Below are positions 7,534 to 14,830 of a DNA stretch of 23,740 bases, piece by piece; the stretch's first letter is position 1; every line of letters starts with the position of its first letter. The stretch is from Rickettsia typhi (GTDB lineage: Bacteria; Pseudomonadota; Alphaproteobacteria; Rickettsiales; UBA1997), in NCBI GenBank assembly GCA_945902255.1, contig CAMDMO010000007.1, positions 1-23,740 on the forward strand, given 5' to 3'. The notes beneath the pieces are model-generated. The model did not search any database. It saw only the letters and a program-made list of their open reading frames with translations, and was not told where the DNA came from. Made by a program: the position numbers and the translations under genes.

Positions 7534-7784
7534 AGTTTTGATTTATTATTTTTTGAATTATTTACTTTATCAGGTTTTTTAATGTCACTTAAACTTGCTA
7601 TTACAATATATGAGAAAACATTCGTTTTTTATTAAAAAATGACAGCGAATACTCTTACCTACACAACTTCCCCCTTATAATCAACAAGGTTAAACAATTA
7701 ATTTTTTTTAAAATTTTGATGTATCAAATAAAAACATTCGCAAACATTTAATATTTAAATAAAGATTATAAAAACATTAAGTAT

Positions 7785-9233
7785 TTATGAGTGAGTATGT
7801 GGTTTATATGGAGCGCCAACCACTTGACCACTAGCTGCTCCAGCAGCACCAGAAGGTGACAATAAAAGACTTTTTCTTGCTTTATCAATATCTTCGGCAG
7901 CGCTTCCGGCATAAGACCCTAAAACATCTTTAGTAGGATCTCTGCTTTCAGGAAATTTTATTTTAAGATCCGCAATAACCCGATCGATATCGCGACCAAT
8001 TTTACCAATCTCATCTTGAAAACTGACATAAAAACCATGCGCTGCTTCAGCAACATCTTCCGACACTCCATCATTAACCAATTCTTCCACCGCTGCAACA
8101 CCGACACCACCGCCTCCTTCGCCAGCACTTCTTAAAAATTTAAAAATACCGACCTTTTGAAAAACTTCTGATACTTGAGGATTTTCACTTGCTAAATCTA
8201 CAACCGATTTCTCATCATCTCTAGAGTGAATTATACCACGAATTTGTAATATAAAAAGCTCTATAACTTTAGAATGAATATCATCATAAGCTTCAGATCT
8301 ATCAAAACTAGTTACTTGGCGATATAATCCATTAACAAGTATTTCAAGCATTTCTAAATCGTCATTTTCAATGGCTTTTTTAAATATATTTGTGGTGCCA
8401 ATTTTTTCACTCATCAATTTTTCTACTACAAAATCAGCAGCCATTTGTTTAACTCTATCAATTCCCGAGTACATTCTACCCGATATTTTTTCTGCCCTAT
8501 CTTTAGCACCCCCTTCCAAATCCTCTTCCCATCCATGAACTGGAACATATTCTGATATTATTATTTGATAATATTGAGAATTCCGTTCATAAGATTGAAG
8601 CAAACCCATAAACTCTTCTGTATATTTTCTTTTTGGATCTTCAATAATATCTCTAAATAGCGAACCTCTATCAAGTACAAAACTTCTTAAATCTCCTAAA
8701 TCTTGCAAGCATCTTATGGCAAGATCATGCAACTTATGCTCTACCGCATATTCTAAGATTGTTTTCCCCTCCAATCTATAATCGTCAATCTCAATCTCAT
8801 CAACCACCCTTCTTTTATGCTCAACCATAGCCGCATCATATCTTTCTTTGTCACGCACTTTTCCATTCTCAATAACCTTCTTAAAACCAACAAAAGAAAT
8901 TATATCTGGACGATTGTTTGCCAAAAAAGCTTCTTTAAATAATTTATATATAAAATCACTTTGCAATATCGCATCTTTTACTTCTCCTTCCTTAATTGAA
9001 GCTAAAGACTTTTCAATAGTTTCTATATCACCAAATGTATCTTTGATTAAAATAGAATTAAAAAAAGGTACAGTTCTATCTGGCTCTCGAGGAAAAATTC
9101 CACCAGCAGTCCTTAAGCCGCCATTTCTTTTTACCGCACTTAAAAGATTGTATAAATTTACAACAATGTTAATGGAAAATTCCTCTGAAGCCCCTTCTAA
9201 ATTCACTATATCGCTAATAGAGCTTATTTGCAT
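7785..9233 (-). CDS. Unrecognised 482-residue protein with ankyrin-like segments and a shared C-terminal motif
   Basis: I do not recognise a named family. An N-terminal domain (about residues 3-105) is shared with the 256-residue paralogue downstream. The middle is helical, with weak ankyrin-like stretches at 155-176 (LEGKTILEYAVEHKLHDLAIRCL) and 283-302 (FKKAIENDDLEMLEILVNG). A Gly-rich linker GEGGGGVGVA at 371-380 precedes the shared C-terminal region EAAHG ... GS-x-AAEDIDKAR-x2-LL-x2-PSG (396-462) and a His-containing tail ending HTHS. No signal peptide or membrane helix is visible. It starts at ATG 9231-9233, 77 bases after the YjdM gene stop, and is followed by a 251-bp gap before the paralogue. 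A role as a type IV-secreted or surface factor is only inferred from context and composition. Confidence 0.75.
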   Translation of the reverse strand: MQISSISDIVNLEGASEEFSINIVVNLYNLLSAVKRNGGLRTAGGIFPREPDRTVPFFNSILIKDTFGDIETIEKSLASIKEGEVKDAILQSDFIYKLFKEAFLANNRPDIISFVGFKKVIENGKVRDKERYDAAMVEHKRRVVDEIEIDDYRLEGKTILEYAVEHKLHDLAIRCLQDLGDLRSFVLDRGSLFRDIIEDPKRKYTEEFMGLLQSYERNSQYYQIIISEYVPVHGWEEDLEGGAKDRAEKISGRMYSGIDRVKQMAADFVVEKLMSEKIGTTNIFKKAIENDDLEMLEILVNGLYRQVTSFDRSEAYDDIHSKVIELFILQIRGIIHSRDDEKSVVDLASENPQVSEVFQKVGIFKFLRSAGEGGGGVGVAAVEELVNDGVSEDVAEAAHGFYVSFQDEIGKIGRDIDRVIADLKIKFPESRDPTKDVLGSYAGSAAEDIDKARKSLLLSPSGAAGAASGQVVGAPYKPHTHS

Positions 9234-9279
9234 AAATTTCTTTTTTTATAAAGTTGACTAACATTTTAAAAGTAATTTT

Positions 9280-9307
9280 TCAGCCACCAAAACTCAGTCA
9301 CCAAAAA
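9280..9307. repeat. 14-bp tandem duplication
   Basis: TCAGCCACCAAAAC and TCAGTCACCAAAAA lie head to tail between the YjdM gene stop and the start of the 7785-9233 gene. This is a short duplication with no evident function. Confidence 0.5.
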
Positions 9308-9310
9308 GAG

Positions 9311-9658
9311 CTAAACTTTTTTAACAAATTCTGATTTTAATTTCATAGATCCAATTCCTGGAATTTTGCAATCAATATCATGATCTCCGCCAACTAAGCG
9401 AATATTTTTAACTTTAGTTCCAACTTTAACCACCAAAGATGAGCCCTTCACTTTTAAATCTTTAATAACAGAAACTGTGTCACCGTCTGCAAGCACTACT
9501 CCATTAGCATCTTTAATCTCTGATTCCAAATCTTCAGGCAATTCAGTTTGATGTATTGACCATTCAAAAGAACATTCAGGACATACAAACATTTCTTGTG
9601 CTTCATAGATATATTCAAATCCACACTTTATGCAATTCGGTAATTTTTCTTCACTCAT
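9311..9658 (-). CDS. yjdM: YjdM/PhnA-family zinc-ribbon protein
   Basis: The protein has 115 residues, close to the 111 of E. coli YjdM. The N-terminal zinc ribbon is visible as Cys9-x2-Cys12 (NCIKCGFEY) and Cys26-x2-Cys29 (VCPECSFEW). The C-terminal PhnA domain carries VVLADGDTVSVIKDLKVKGSS and the VKVGTKVKNIRLVGGDHDIDCKI strand-rich block. Despite the old name, the family is not shown to metabolise alkylphosphonates and its role is unsettled. The start is ATG 9656-9658. It is the first minus-strand gene downstream of the repeat-rich gap and could share a transcript with the paralogue cluster that follows. Confidence 0.92.
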   Translation of the reverse strand: MSEEKLPNCIKCGFEYIYEAQEMFVCPECSFEWSIHQTELPEDLESEIKDANGVVLADGDTVSVIKDLKVKGSSLVVKVGTKVKNIRLVGGDHDIDCKIPGIGSMKLKSEFVKKV

Positions 9659-9737
9659 GATTAGTTTTTATTTTGATTAGCGAGATGTCAAAATCTAATT
9701 TTAATTTGAAAAATTGATACCATTTATTTGAAAAAAG

Positions 9738-9760
9738 AAAAAGGGGTCTGACCCCTTTTT
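9738..9760. repeat. Perfect 23-bp palindrome of the GGGGTC-T-GACCCC type
   Basis: A run of five A, GGGGTC, a central T, GACCCC and five T form a perfect 11-bp inverted repeat around one base. With its T-run it could fold as a small terminator on either strand. A second occurrence of the same sequence 36 bases away is split by the insertion at 9798-10060. Similar GGGGTCAGACCCC palindromes are widely scattered in bacterial genomes and I associate them with REP-like families; that link is inference. Confidence 0.8.
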
Positions 9761-9790
9761 TACAAACTCCGCCCAGAAAAAATAAAAGGG

Positions 9791-10067
9791 GTCTGACTGG
9801 CGTTGTTGCATAGCTCTTTATATTATGCAATCTCGGTCTAATTATCCTCCACTACGAGGGAGGATCGATGAACAAGCGTAGCTTGTGAATCGGGGAGGGG
9901 TCATGACTGATAAAAGATAACAAGTATTAAGAGTTGATTAGCAAAATTTATTAAATACTTCATCAACTGACCCCTCCTCGAATCGCTTCGCTCTTCGATC
10001 CTCCCTCAAGGGGAGGATGATTAAACCGAAGGCTTTTTAAGTAACCATGCAACAACTCCGGTCTGAC
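9791..10067. mobile_element. MITE-like 263-bp insertion with 7-bp target duplication
   Basis: GTCTGAC occurs at 9791-9797 and 10061-10067, flanking a 263-bp segment (9798-10060). Its ends are inverted repeats, TGGCGTTGTTGCAT at the left and the complement of CGGAGTTGTTGCAT at the right. Removing the insert and one GTCTGAC restores AAAAGGGGTCTGACCC plus a T-run, the same palindrome as at 9738-9760, which supports a real insertion event. The interior is a long imperfect palindrome: ATCCTCC...GGAGGAT hairpins and GGGAGGGGTCA/TGACCCCTC occur in both halves. There is no open reading frame, so it is non-autonomous. The end sequence loosely recalls IS5-like ends, but the family is not assigned. Confidence 0.8.
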
Positions 10068-10076
10068 CCTTTTTTA

Positions 10077-10200
10077 CTAAAACTAATGGTTTCTTTTTGA
10101 TTTACGCGACAGTCTCTTAGAGGATTAATTCCCGCTTTATTAAATGTGGCATTTAGAACTACTGGCGACCCTCCTTCAATTTTTGCTTTCTTTTCACTAA
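10077..10200 (-). pseudogene. Fossil fragment of yceI
   Basis: This segment is a degraded copy of the interior of the intact yceI gene at 11318-11896, matching about 11422-11540 (roughly residues 119-158). Matching runs include AATGGTTTCTTTTTGATTTA, GAGGATTAA, TTTATTAAAT, GCATTTAGAACTACTGGC and TCCTTCAATTTTTGCTTT. Relative to the parent it has a 15-base insertion at 10105-10119 and a net loss of about 21 bases after ACTGGC. It has no start codon or complete domain. The fragment ends about 30 bases from the ankyrin gene stop, so the ankyrin gene sits between yceI and its broken copy. Confidence 0.8.
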
Positions 10201-10231
10201 AAAGACGAAGTAAAAATGGGTCAAGATGATT

Positions 10232-11020
10232 TTAGTTTGGTATATTTCTCTCTTGATGAGGCTGTAATTGCGAACTTTGCAAAGGTTTTTTAGGATCTAA
10301 ACTAGGAGCTTTATTTGACCTAATTTTTAAATCCCCTCCCCTTAAAACAACAACATCTCGCTTATTGCCCGCACCATCTTTAGCGTCACCAGCAGATTTA
10401 GGAAGTGTCGTTTGACGCATTTTTTCAGCCACCCCAATTATTGCATCAGCTGTTTTAATATAACCTTTGTCACTAGCAATACTTGTAGCCGTTTTTCCTT
10501 CAAATCTTCCCTCTGTCGCAGACTTATCAATATCAGCTCCTAACTCAACCAAAAACTGAGATCTTTTTGTTCTGCCTAGCGAAGCAAGAGTCATCAAAGC
10601 CGTCATTCCTTTAAAAACCCCATCTTCCATGACTTTGTCAATATCGGCTCCCAACTTATCCAAAAGCAAAACTGTCACTAATTTTGTTTCTTTTAGGTTA
10701 ACAGCCATATTTAGCGGTGTTAATCCCTTAAACTTTCCACCCGATATTGCGGCGTCAATATTAGCACCTTTTGCAAAAATTTTTATTATTTTACCCATTG
10801 ACCCGCCACCAAATAGAGCCTTAGCAAATTCTTGATTTATTTTAGCCTGATTATCCGAACTAAGAGCGGCTCTGCGAACCTCCGAAATTTTTTTTATTTC
10901 TTCAAATTTTGCATCAGTTAAAAATAATACGACAGGCTTTGCCGCTTCATGCTTAGCAGAGGTAGTCTTGGAACCGGCATTTTCATTAGTTGCAGAAGTT
11001 TTAGATGCTCGATCCGTCAT
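10232..11020 (-). CDS. Ankyrin-repeat protein
   Basis: The protein has 262 residues and no signal peptide. Residues 85-197 hold three ankyrin units beginning GANIDAA, GADIDKV and GADIDKS, each with a (K/V/R)F(K/E)G-x-T turn before the helix pair. The units are 37-39 residues long instead of the usual 33 because the hairpin loop is extended. Flanking parts are a polar Ser/Lys/Asn N-terminus (residues 1-28) and a Lys/Arg/Pro/Gln-rich C-terminus, both probably disordered. Ankyrin proteins bind other proteins and in intracellular bacteria are often secreted effectors; whether this one is secreted cannot be read here. It lies between yceI and a yceI fragment, suggesting the locus was rearranged by duplication or insertion. 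Confidence 0.85.
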   Translation of the reverse strand: MTDRASKTSATNENAGSKTTSAKHEAAKPVVLFLTDAKFEEIKKISEVRRAALSSDNQAKINQEFAKALFGGGSMGKIIKIFAKGANIDAAISGGKFKGLTPLNMAVNLKETKLVTVLLLDKLGADIDKVMEDGVFKGMTALMTLASLGRTKRSQFLVELGADIDKSATEGRFEGKTATSIASDKGYIKTADAIIGVAEKMRQTTLPKSAGDAKDGAGNKRDVVVLRGGDLKIRSNKAPSLDPKKPLQSSQLQPHQERNIPN

Positions 11021-11317
11021 AATTATTTAGTATTTATTTAGTAAAGTTTAGCTCAGCCAGACTAGCACCATTTATAATAAAATAAAAAACTCAACTGATA
11101 ATTTTATATTGCTTTAAGACTGTTTCTTAACTGGACTTAAAGCGCCATTTCCTCAGCTGGGCGAAGCTTATAACTCCGCCCTTAATTTTCATGCTTTAAT
11201 CAAGCAGCTGTGGTTTTGATCTATAAAAACATGTGGGCGCGATTGCGTAAGCCACGCCCAGCGCAGCACGACATCAAAAGAATACAATTATCTTTTACTG
11301 GGACATTATATTATTAA
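11021..11317. other. Intergenic stretch without a gene
   Basis: The 297 bases between the ankyrin gene start and the yceI stop hold no convincing reading frame. The left part is AT-rich and should carry the ankyrin promoter. The right part is richer in G+C and includes weak inverted matches, such as GCTGGGCG at 11156-11163 with CGCCCAGC at 11255-11262. It may be a decayed repeat. Confidence 0.4.
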
Positions 11318-11896
11318 TTAACGATTAGCTTCTACTTCAATTACTAACTTCACTTTATCAGAAACATTTGGCACCGCATATTTTATGCCAAAATCTGAAC
11401 GATTGATTTCTGCCTCAGCACTAAAACCAATGGTTTCTTTTTGATTTAGAGGATTAACTCCCACTTTATTAAATACAGCATTTAGAACTACTGGCTTTGT
11501 AATATTTAACAAAGTTAGCTCTCCTTCAATTTTTGCTTTATTTTTACCAGTTACGATAATTTTTTTACTAACAAATTTTGCGGTTAAAAAATTTGCAGCA
11601 TCAAAAAAATCTTTGCTTTTTAAATGCTCATCAAGCTTTGCAATTCCGCTATTCAAGCCAGAAATTTTAATGGTTACATCAACTGAAGATTTTTTTGGCT
11701 CTTTTTCATCAAAAACAATAGCCCCTTCAATATCAGTAAATTTTCCAGATACATTTGAAAAACCGAAATGATTAGCGGTCCATAAAACACTTGTGTGATT
11801 TGGCTCAATAGCATATTTATTTTCTTTAGCATTAGCATTGTAAGCAAAGCTTAAAAAGGCAAAAATTGCCACCGTAAGTAATTTTATTTTTTTCAT
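11318..11896 (-). CDS. yceI: YceI-family periplasmic protein
   Basis: The protein has 192 residues, typical for YceI, with a clear N-terminal signal peptide (MKKIKLLTVAIFAFLSFAYNANA, cleavage likely after about residue 23). The mature part has the family pattern YAIEPNHTSVLWTANHFGFSNVSGKF, then VTIKISGLNSG and LKSKDFFDAANF, and ends with an IGFSAEAEINRSDFGIKYAVP block. YceI proteins are lipocalin-like beta barrels that bind isoprenoid lipids in the periplasm; the ligand here is unknown. It lies 46 bases downstream of the GST gene on the same strand, so co-transcription is likely. A broken partial copy lies at 10077-10200. Confidence 0.93.
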   Translation of the reverse strand: MKKIKLLTVAIFAFLSFAYNANAKENKYAIEPNHTSVLWTANHFGFSNVSGKFTDIEGAIVFDEKEPKKSSVDVTIKISGLNSGIAKLDEHLKSKDFFDAANFLTAKFVSKKIIVTGKNKAKIEGELTLLNITKPVVLNAVFNKVGVNPLNQKETIGFSAEAEINRSDFGIKYAVPNVSDKVKLVIEVEANR

Positions 11897-11942
11897 AATT
11901 TAATTTGATTTTAAGTTGTTATTTGGAATATGGATAAGATTT

Positions 11943-12572
11943 TTAAAGATTCGCTTTATACTCCACTCCTTCAACTTTTAGAGCTTTTTGATAAGAAGGA
12001 CGAGCAATAATTTTACTGAAAAAAGCTTTGGTTTTTACGCCAAATTTTATTGGCTCTTTAAAATAAAATGACCAATTAGCAATTACCGTGATCAATATAT
12101 CTGCGATTGTAATTTCTTTTCCACAAAGATATTCATTGGCGTTAAGTCTTTGTTCGATTTCGTCCCAATATTTTTGAATCTGCTCTATTGATGGTTTATA
12201 AAGAGCATTTTCTGGAGCTTTATCACCTAAAACATGATGTTGAAAAAAACATTTTGAATATGCAGGATGTAAGGTTGAATTAGCGAATGACAGCCATTCT
12301 AAAGCCTCAGCGCGCTGCAAACCAGATTTTGGCAAAAGAGAATTATCATTGCTATCAAGTAAATAAATTAAAATTGCCGCACCTTCACGCAAAACAAAAT
12401 CATTAATTTTTAAAACCGGCACCGCTCCGCGCGGATTTACTTTTAAAAGCTCTGGCGATTTTTGACCAGCTGCAGTTGAAACTTTTTCCAATTCAAATTT
12501 TGCATTAATTTCATTTAATGCAACATGAACCGCCATTGAACAGGCTCCAGGAGAGTAATATAATTTATACAT
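11943..12572 (-). CDS. Glutathione S-transferase family protein (beta-like)
   Basis: From ATG 12570-12572 the protein has 209 residues, normal for a cytosolic GST. The thioredoxin-like N-terminal domain starts MYKLYYSPGACSMAVHVAL, with Cys11 in the position of the beta-class catalytic cysteine, and continues with the cis-Pro loop NPRGAVPVLKI and the glutathione-contact REGAAILIYL. The helical C-terminal domain includes LCGKEITIADILITVIANW, with the conserved N-capping Asp. The reading frame extends upstream to a TTG at 12614, but the added residues are outside the family, so I reject that start. It is transcribed away from the HxlR regulator and upstream of yceI, consistent with an electrophile- or redox-stress unit. 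Confidence 0.9.
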   Translation of the reverse strand: MYKLYYSPGACSMAVHVALNEINAKFELEKVSTAAGQKSPELLKVNPRGAVPVLKINDFVLREGAAILIYLLDSNDNSLLPKSGLQRAEALEWLSFANSTLHPAYSKCFFQHHVLGDKAPENALYKPSIEQIQKYWDEIEQRLNANEYLCGKEITIADILITVIANWSFYFKEPIKFGVKTKAFFSKIIARPSYQKALKVEGVEYKANL

Positions 12573-12630
12573 AAAATAATTTTGGTTTTTTAAGAAACTT
12601 TTAACGATTAACAATTAAATATTAATCATC

Positions 12631-12682
12631 TTGCAATTTATTTAAACAGTAACTTTAATCAAGTAGGTACCTTAAAGTAACT
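12631..12682 (+). promoter_or_regulatory. Candidate promoter and operator for the HxlR regulator and divergent GST gene
   Basis: TTGCAA at 12631-12636 and TTTAAT at 12654-12659 are separated by 17 bases, a plausible sigma-70 promoter for the regulator. Overlapping it, AGTAACTTTAA at 12648-12658 and TTAAAGTAACT at 12672-12682 form an inverted repeat with one mismatch, with GGTACC between them. A palindrome in this position is what an autoregulating HxlR protein would bind. It is inferred from pattern only. Confidence 0.45.
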
Positions 12683-12691
12683 ATAAATTTT

Positions 12692-13045
12692 ATGCAAAAA
12701 AAGCAAAAAACCAACAAAGATATGACTGAATGTAAGTCAAATATTCGCTGCCCAATGCACAGATTGGTAAATTTACTTACAGGCCCTTGGACCACTTACA
12801 TTCTGTGGCTTGTTAACTCTCAAGGACCTCAAAGATTCGGTCAATTAAAAAAACACATACCAAAAATTTCATCAAAAGTTTTAACCGAAAGATTGAGAAT
12901 GCTAGAGGAAGAAAAAATTATTAATCGCCGTCAAGAAGAAACTATTCCACCGAAAGTAACTTACAGCCTTACTAAAAGAGGAAAACAACTCGATAAGATG
13001 TTAGATGAAATCAATAAATTAGCTCAAAAGTGGTATAGCAAATAA
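12692..13045 (+). CDS. HxlR-family winged-helix transcriptional regulator
   Basis: The protein has 117 residues, typical for the family. After a Lys-rich N-terminus it reads CPMHRLVNLLTGPWTTYILW (family signature CP-x-x-x-x-L-x-L-x-G-x-W), then RFGQLKKHIPKISSKVLTERLRMLEE, the recognition-helix region, then PPKVTYSLTKRGKQLDKML for the wing and end. Cys14 and Cys20 are candidates for thiol sensing, as in YodB/HypR-type members; Cys20 is the conserved one. The gene is divergent from the GST-yceI pair and a palindrome lies between them, so it probably controls itself and the GST gene in response to electrophiles or oxidants. The inducer is unknown. Confidence 0.92.
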   Translation: MQKKQKTNKDMTECKSNIRCPMHRLVNLLTGPWTTYILWLVNSQGPQRFGQLKKHIPKISSKVLTERLRMLEEEKIINRRQEETIPPKVTYSLTKRGKQLDKMLDEINKLAQKWYSK

Positions 13046-13072
13046 TGATTTAATTTAATTATTCGATATTGT

Positions 13073-13186
13073 AATTCCCTACCTAAGAATCATCCTTCGA
13101 CAAGCTCAGGATGACTTTGAGGTTGGGCAAGAGAACACTCTAAGTCATCCTGAGCTTGTCGAAGGATGATTCTTAGGTAGGGAATT
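13073..13186. repeat. Perfect 44-bp inverted repeat with 26-base loop
   Basis: Arms at 13073-13116 and 13143-13186 are exact complements from AATTCCCTACC to AGGATGACT. Each arm also contains a smaller palindrome (TCATCCT...AGGATGA around CGACAAGCT). It lies between the convergent HxlR and decarboxylase genes, where a stable hairpin could stop transcription from both sides, but there is no T-run. The TCATCCTTCGACAAGCTCAGGATGA core is a sequence seen scattered in many bacterial genomes. Confidence 0.9.
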
Positions 13187-13223
13187 GAAAACTCTCAGGC
13201 AATTAACAATCCATTAGTAAATT

Positions 13224-14705
13224 TTATTTTTCCGCCAACATTTCTTCACCAATTCTAATCGTCTCTTTAACTAAAATTTCCAAATCTTTCTTTTTAGTTC
13301 TATGATTTGTAATGCATGCACGAATCACATAATTACCGCTTAAGATCGTATAAGAAGGAGCGGCAATTCCCTCTTCTTGCAAACGAATTAAAATTTCCTT
13401 ATTAAGAATATTAAGCTTTTCAACATCCAAATCTTCTTTTTTAAAACGATAACAAACTATACTTAGAGAGGCTTCTGACATCAATTCTAAATCTTTTTCT
13501 CTTCTAATTAAACCCTCTAAATAAGCGGCTTGAGCAATATTTTGCGAAATAATTTTTTTATATTTTTCAACACCATTCTCTTTTAAAGACATCCAGATTT
13601 TCAAAGCTTTAAAGCCACGCGAAAGCTCCATACCAAAATTATTAAAAGAGTCAGGGCCAGAAGCTAGGCCGCGATCATGAGCCAGTAGATAATTTGGTTC
13701 AATTGCAAAAGAATCGCGATGTTTTTTTGCGTCTTTTACCAATAAACAACCAACCTCATAATTGATAAAAAACCATTTATGAAAATCAAAAGCCACTGAA
13801 TCAGCAAGTTCGATCGCCTTTAGTTCATCGCAATATTCGTCACTAATTTTAGCCAGCGCTCCGTAAGCTCCATCAATATGAAACCATAATTTATGTTTTT
13901 TACATATTTCAGAAATTTTTGCCAAATCATCAATCACACCAGTGTTCACAGTTCCGGCATTTCCAACAACTGCAAATGGAATAAGATCTTTTTTCTTATC
14001 ATCTTCAATCATCTTTTCTAGCAAATCAGTTCTAATTCTGCGATTTTCGTCAACCGCAACTTTTTTAACTCCGTCACTTCCTATTCCCATGGCTTCAGCG
14101 GCTTTCTGCATGCAAGCATGGGTTTCGCTTGAGCAATAAAAAACCATCGGTGCTGAAATTTTTCTCAAACCATTTTTTCTAATATTTAAATTGCCGTAAG
14201 AATTTCTAGCAATAATTAATCCAGTAATATTTGCCATTGAACCGCCAGAAAGCAAAATTCCACTTGATGATTTTGGATAATTTAAAATTTCTTTTGACCA
14301 ATTTAGAACTTCATTTTCAACATACATTGAAGAATGCTCGCCTATTGTTACATTTGGATTCATGACTGACGCTAAAAAATCAGCAAAAGCTCCAAATAAT
14401 GTGCCATTTCCCTGAACCCAACTAAAAAATCTTGGATGAATATTTCCTTTTGGATATGGAAAAACATGCTCTAAAAACTCAGCATAAACCTCATTTGGAT
14501 CCATAGATTCTTGAGGCAAATTAGCATTTAAAAAATCTTTAGTTTTTTTAGGAATTTTTTTCCAAACCGGCTTTTGATCAATTTTTTGTAAAAAATCTAT
14601 AGAATCATCAATCATCTTCTTTCCCAATTCACGCATCTCATCCCAATTTGGATTATCAAGGCTTTGCTCATTTTCTAAACTTGAATATTCTTTAATAGAT
14701 TTCAT
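13224..14705 (-). CDS. PLP-dependent group II decarboxylase (AADC/TDC-like)
   Basis: The protein has 493 residues, the normal size for pyridoxal-phosphate group II amino-acid decarboxylases. The N-terminus contains HPRFFSWVQGNGTLFGAFADF. The cofactor-stacking His is in SSETHACMQ (His196), the pyridine-binding Asp in WFHIDGAYGA (Asp278), and the Schiff-base Lys in FDFHKWFF (Lys310). Relatives decarboxylate aromatic amino acids, tyrosine or glutamate to amines; the substrate here cannot be settled from sequence. The gene stands alone between two palindromic elements and is divergent from putP. It appears intact. In a host-associated bacterium amine production could influence the host or help pH balance, which is inference. 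Confidence 0.9.
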   Translation of the reverse strand: MKSIKEYSSLENEQSLDNPNWDEMRELGKKMIDDSIDFLQKIDQKPVWKKIPKKTKDFLNANLPQESMDPNEVYAEFLEHVFPYPKGNIHPRFFSWVQGNGTLFGAFADFLASVMNPNVTIGEHSSMYVENEVLNWSKEILNYPKSSSGILLSGGSMANITGLIIARNSYGNLNIRKNGLRKISAPMVFYCSSETHACMQKAAEAMGIGSDGVKKVAVDENRRIRTDLLEKMIEDDKKKDLIPFAVVGNAGTVNTGVIDDLAKISEICKKHKLWFHIDGAYGALAKISDEYCDELKAIELADSVAFDFHKWFFINYEVGCLLVKDAKKHRDSFAIEPNYLLAHDRGLASGPDSFNNFGMELSRGFKALKIWMSLKENGVEKYKKIISQNIAQAAYLEGLIRREKDLELMSEASLSIVCYRFKKEDLDVEKLNILNKEILIRLQEEGIAAPSYTILSGNYVIRACITNHRTKKKDLEILVKETIRIGEEMLAEK

Positions 14706-14750
14706 AATATATTTTTTGGTAAATGATTTTTATTTGTTTAGGGCGTTAGA

Positions 14751-14830
14751 ATTCTTTCTTAAGTTGTTACCCTTCTTTTTAAGTTGTTACCCTTATTTTT
14801 AAGTTGTTACCCTTCTTTTTAAGTTGTCAC
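14751..14830. repeat. Four 20-bp tandem repeats
   Basis: Four head-to-tail units of consensus CCTTCTTTTTAAGTTGTTAC fill 14751-14830, with minor changes in the first, third and fourth. The last unit runs directly into the left arm of the inverted repeat at 14823-14928 and shares its GTTGTCAC end. There are no spacers, so it is not a CRISPR. It may have arisen by slippage at the repeat boundary. It sits just upstream of the decarboxylase start, within its likely 5' region. Confidence 0.9.

Noticed and set aside
5299..11020. A defence or toxin-antitoxin system formed by the hypothetical genes and the ankyrin gene
   Set aside because: No nuclease, NTPase, deaminase, TIR or other effector motif is visible in these proteins, and no toxin-antitoxin size pairing is present.
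11943..12614. Longer GST reading frame starting at 12614
   Set aside because: It would need a TTG start and adds 14 residues outside the GST fold; ATG at 12570-12572 gives the canonical N-terminus MYKLYYSPGAC.
14751..14830. Regular 20-bp repeats as a CRISPR array
   Set aside because: The units are directly adjacent with no spacers, and no cas genes are present.
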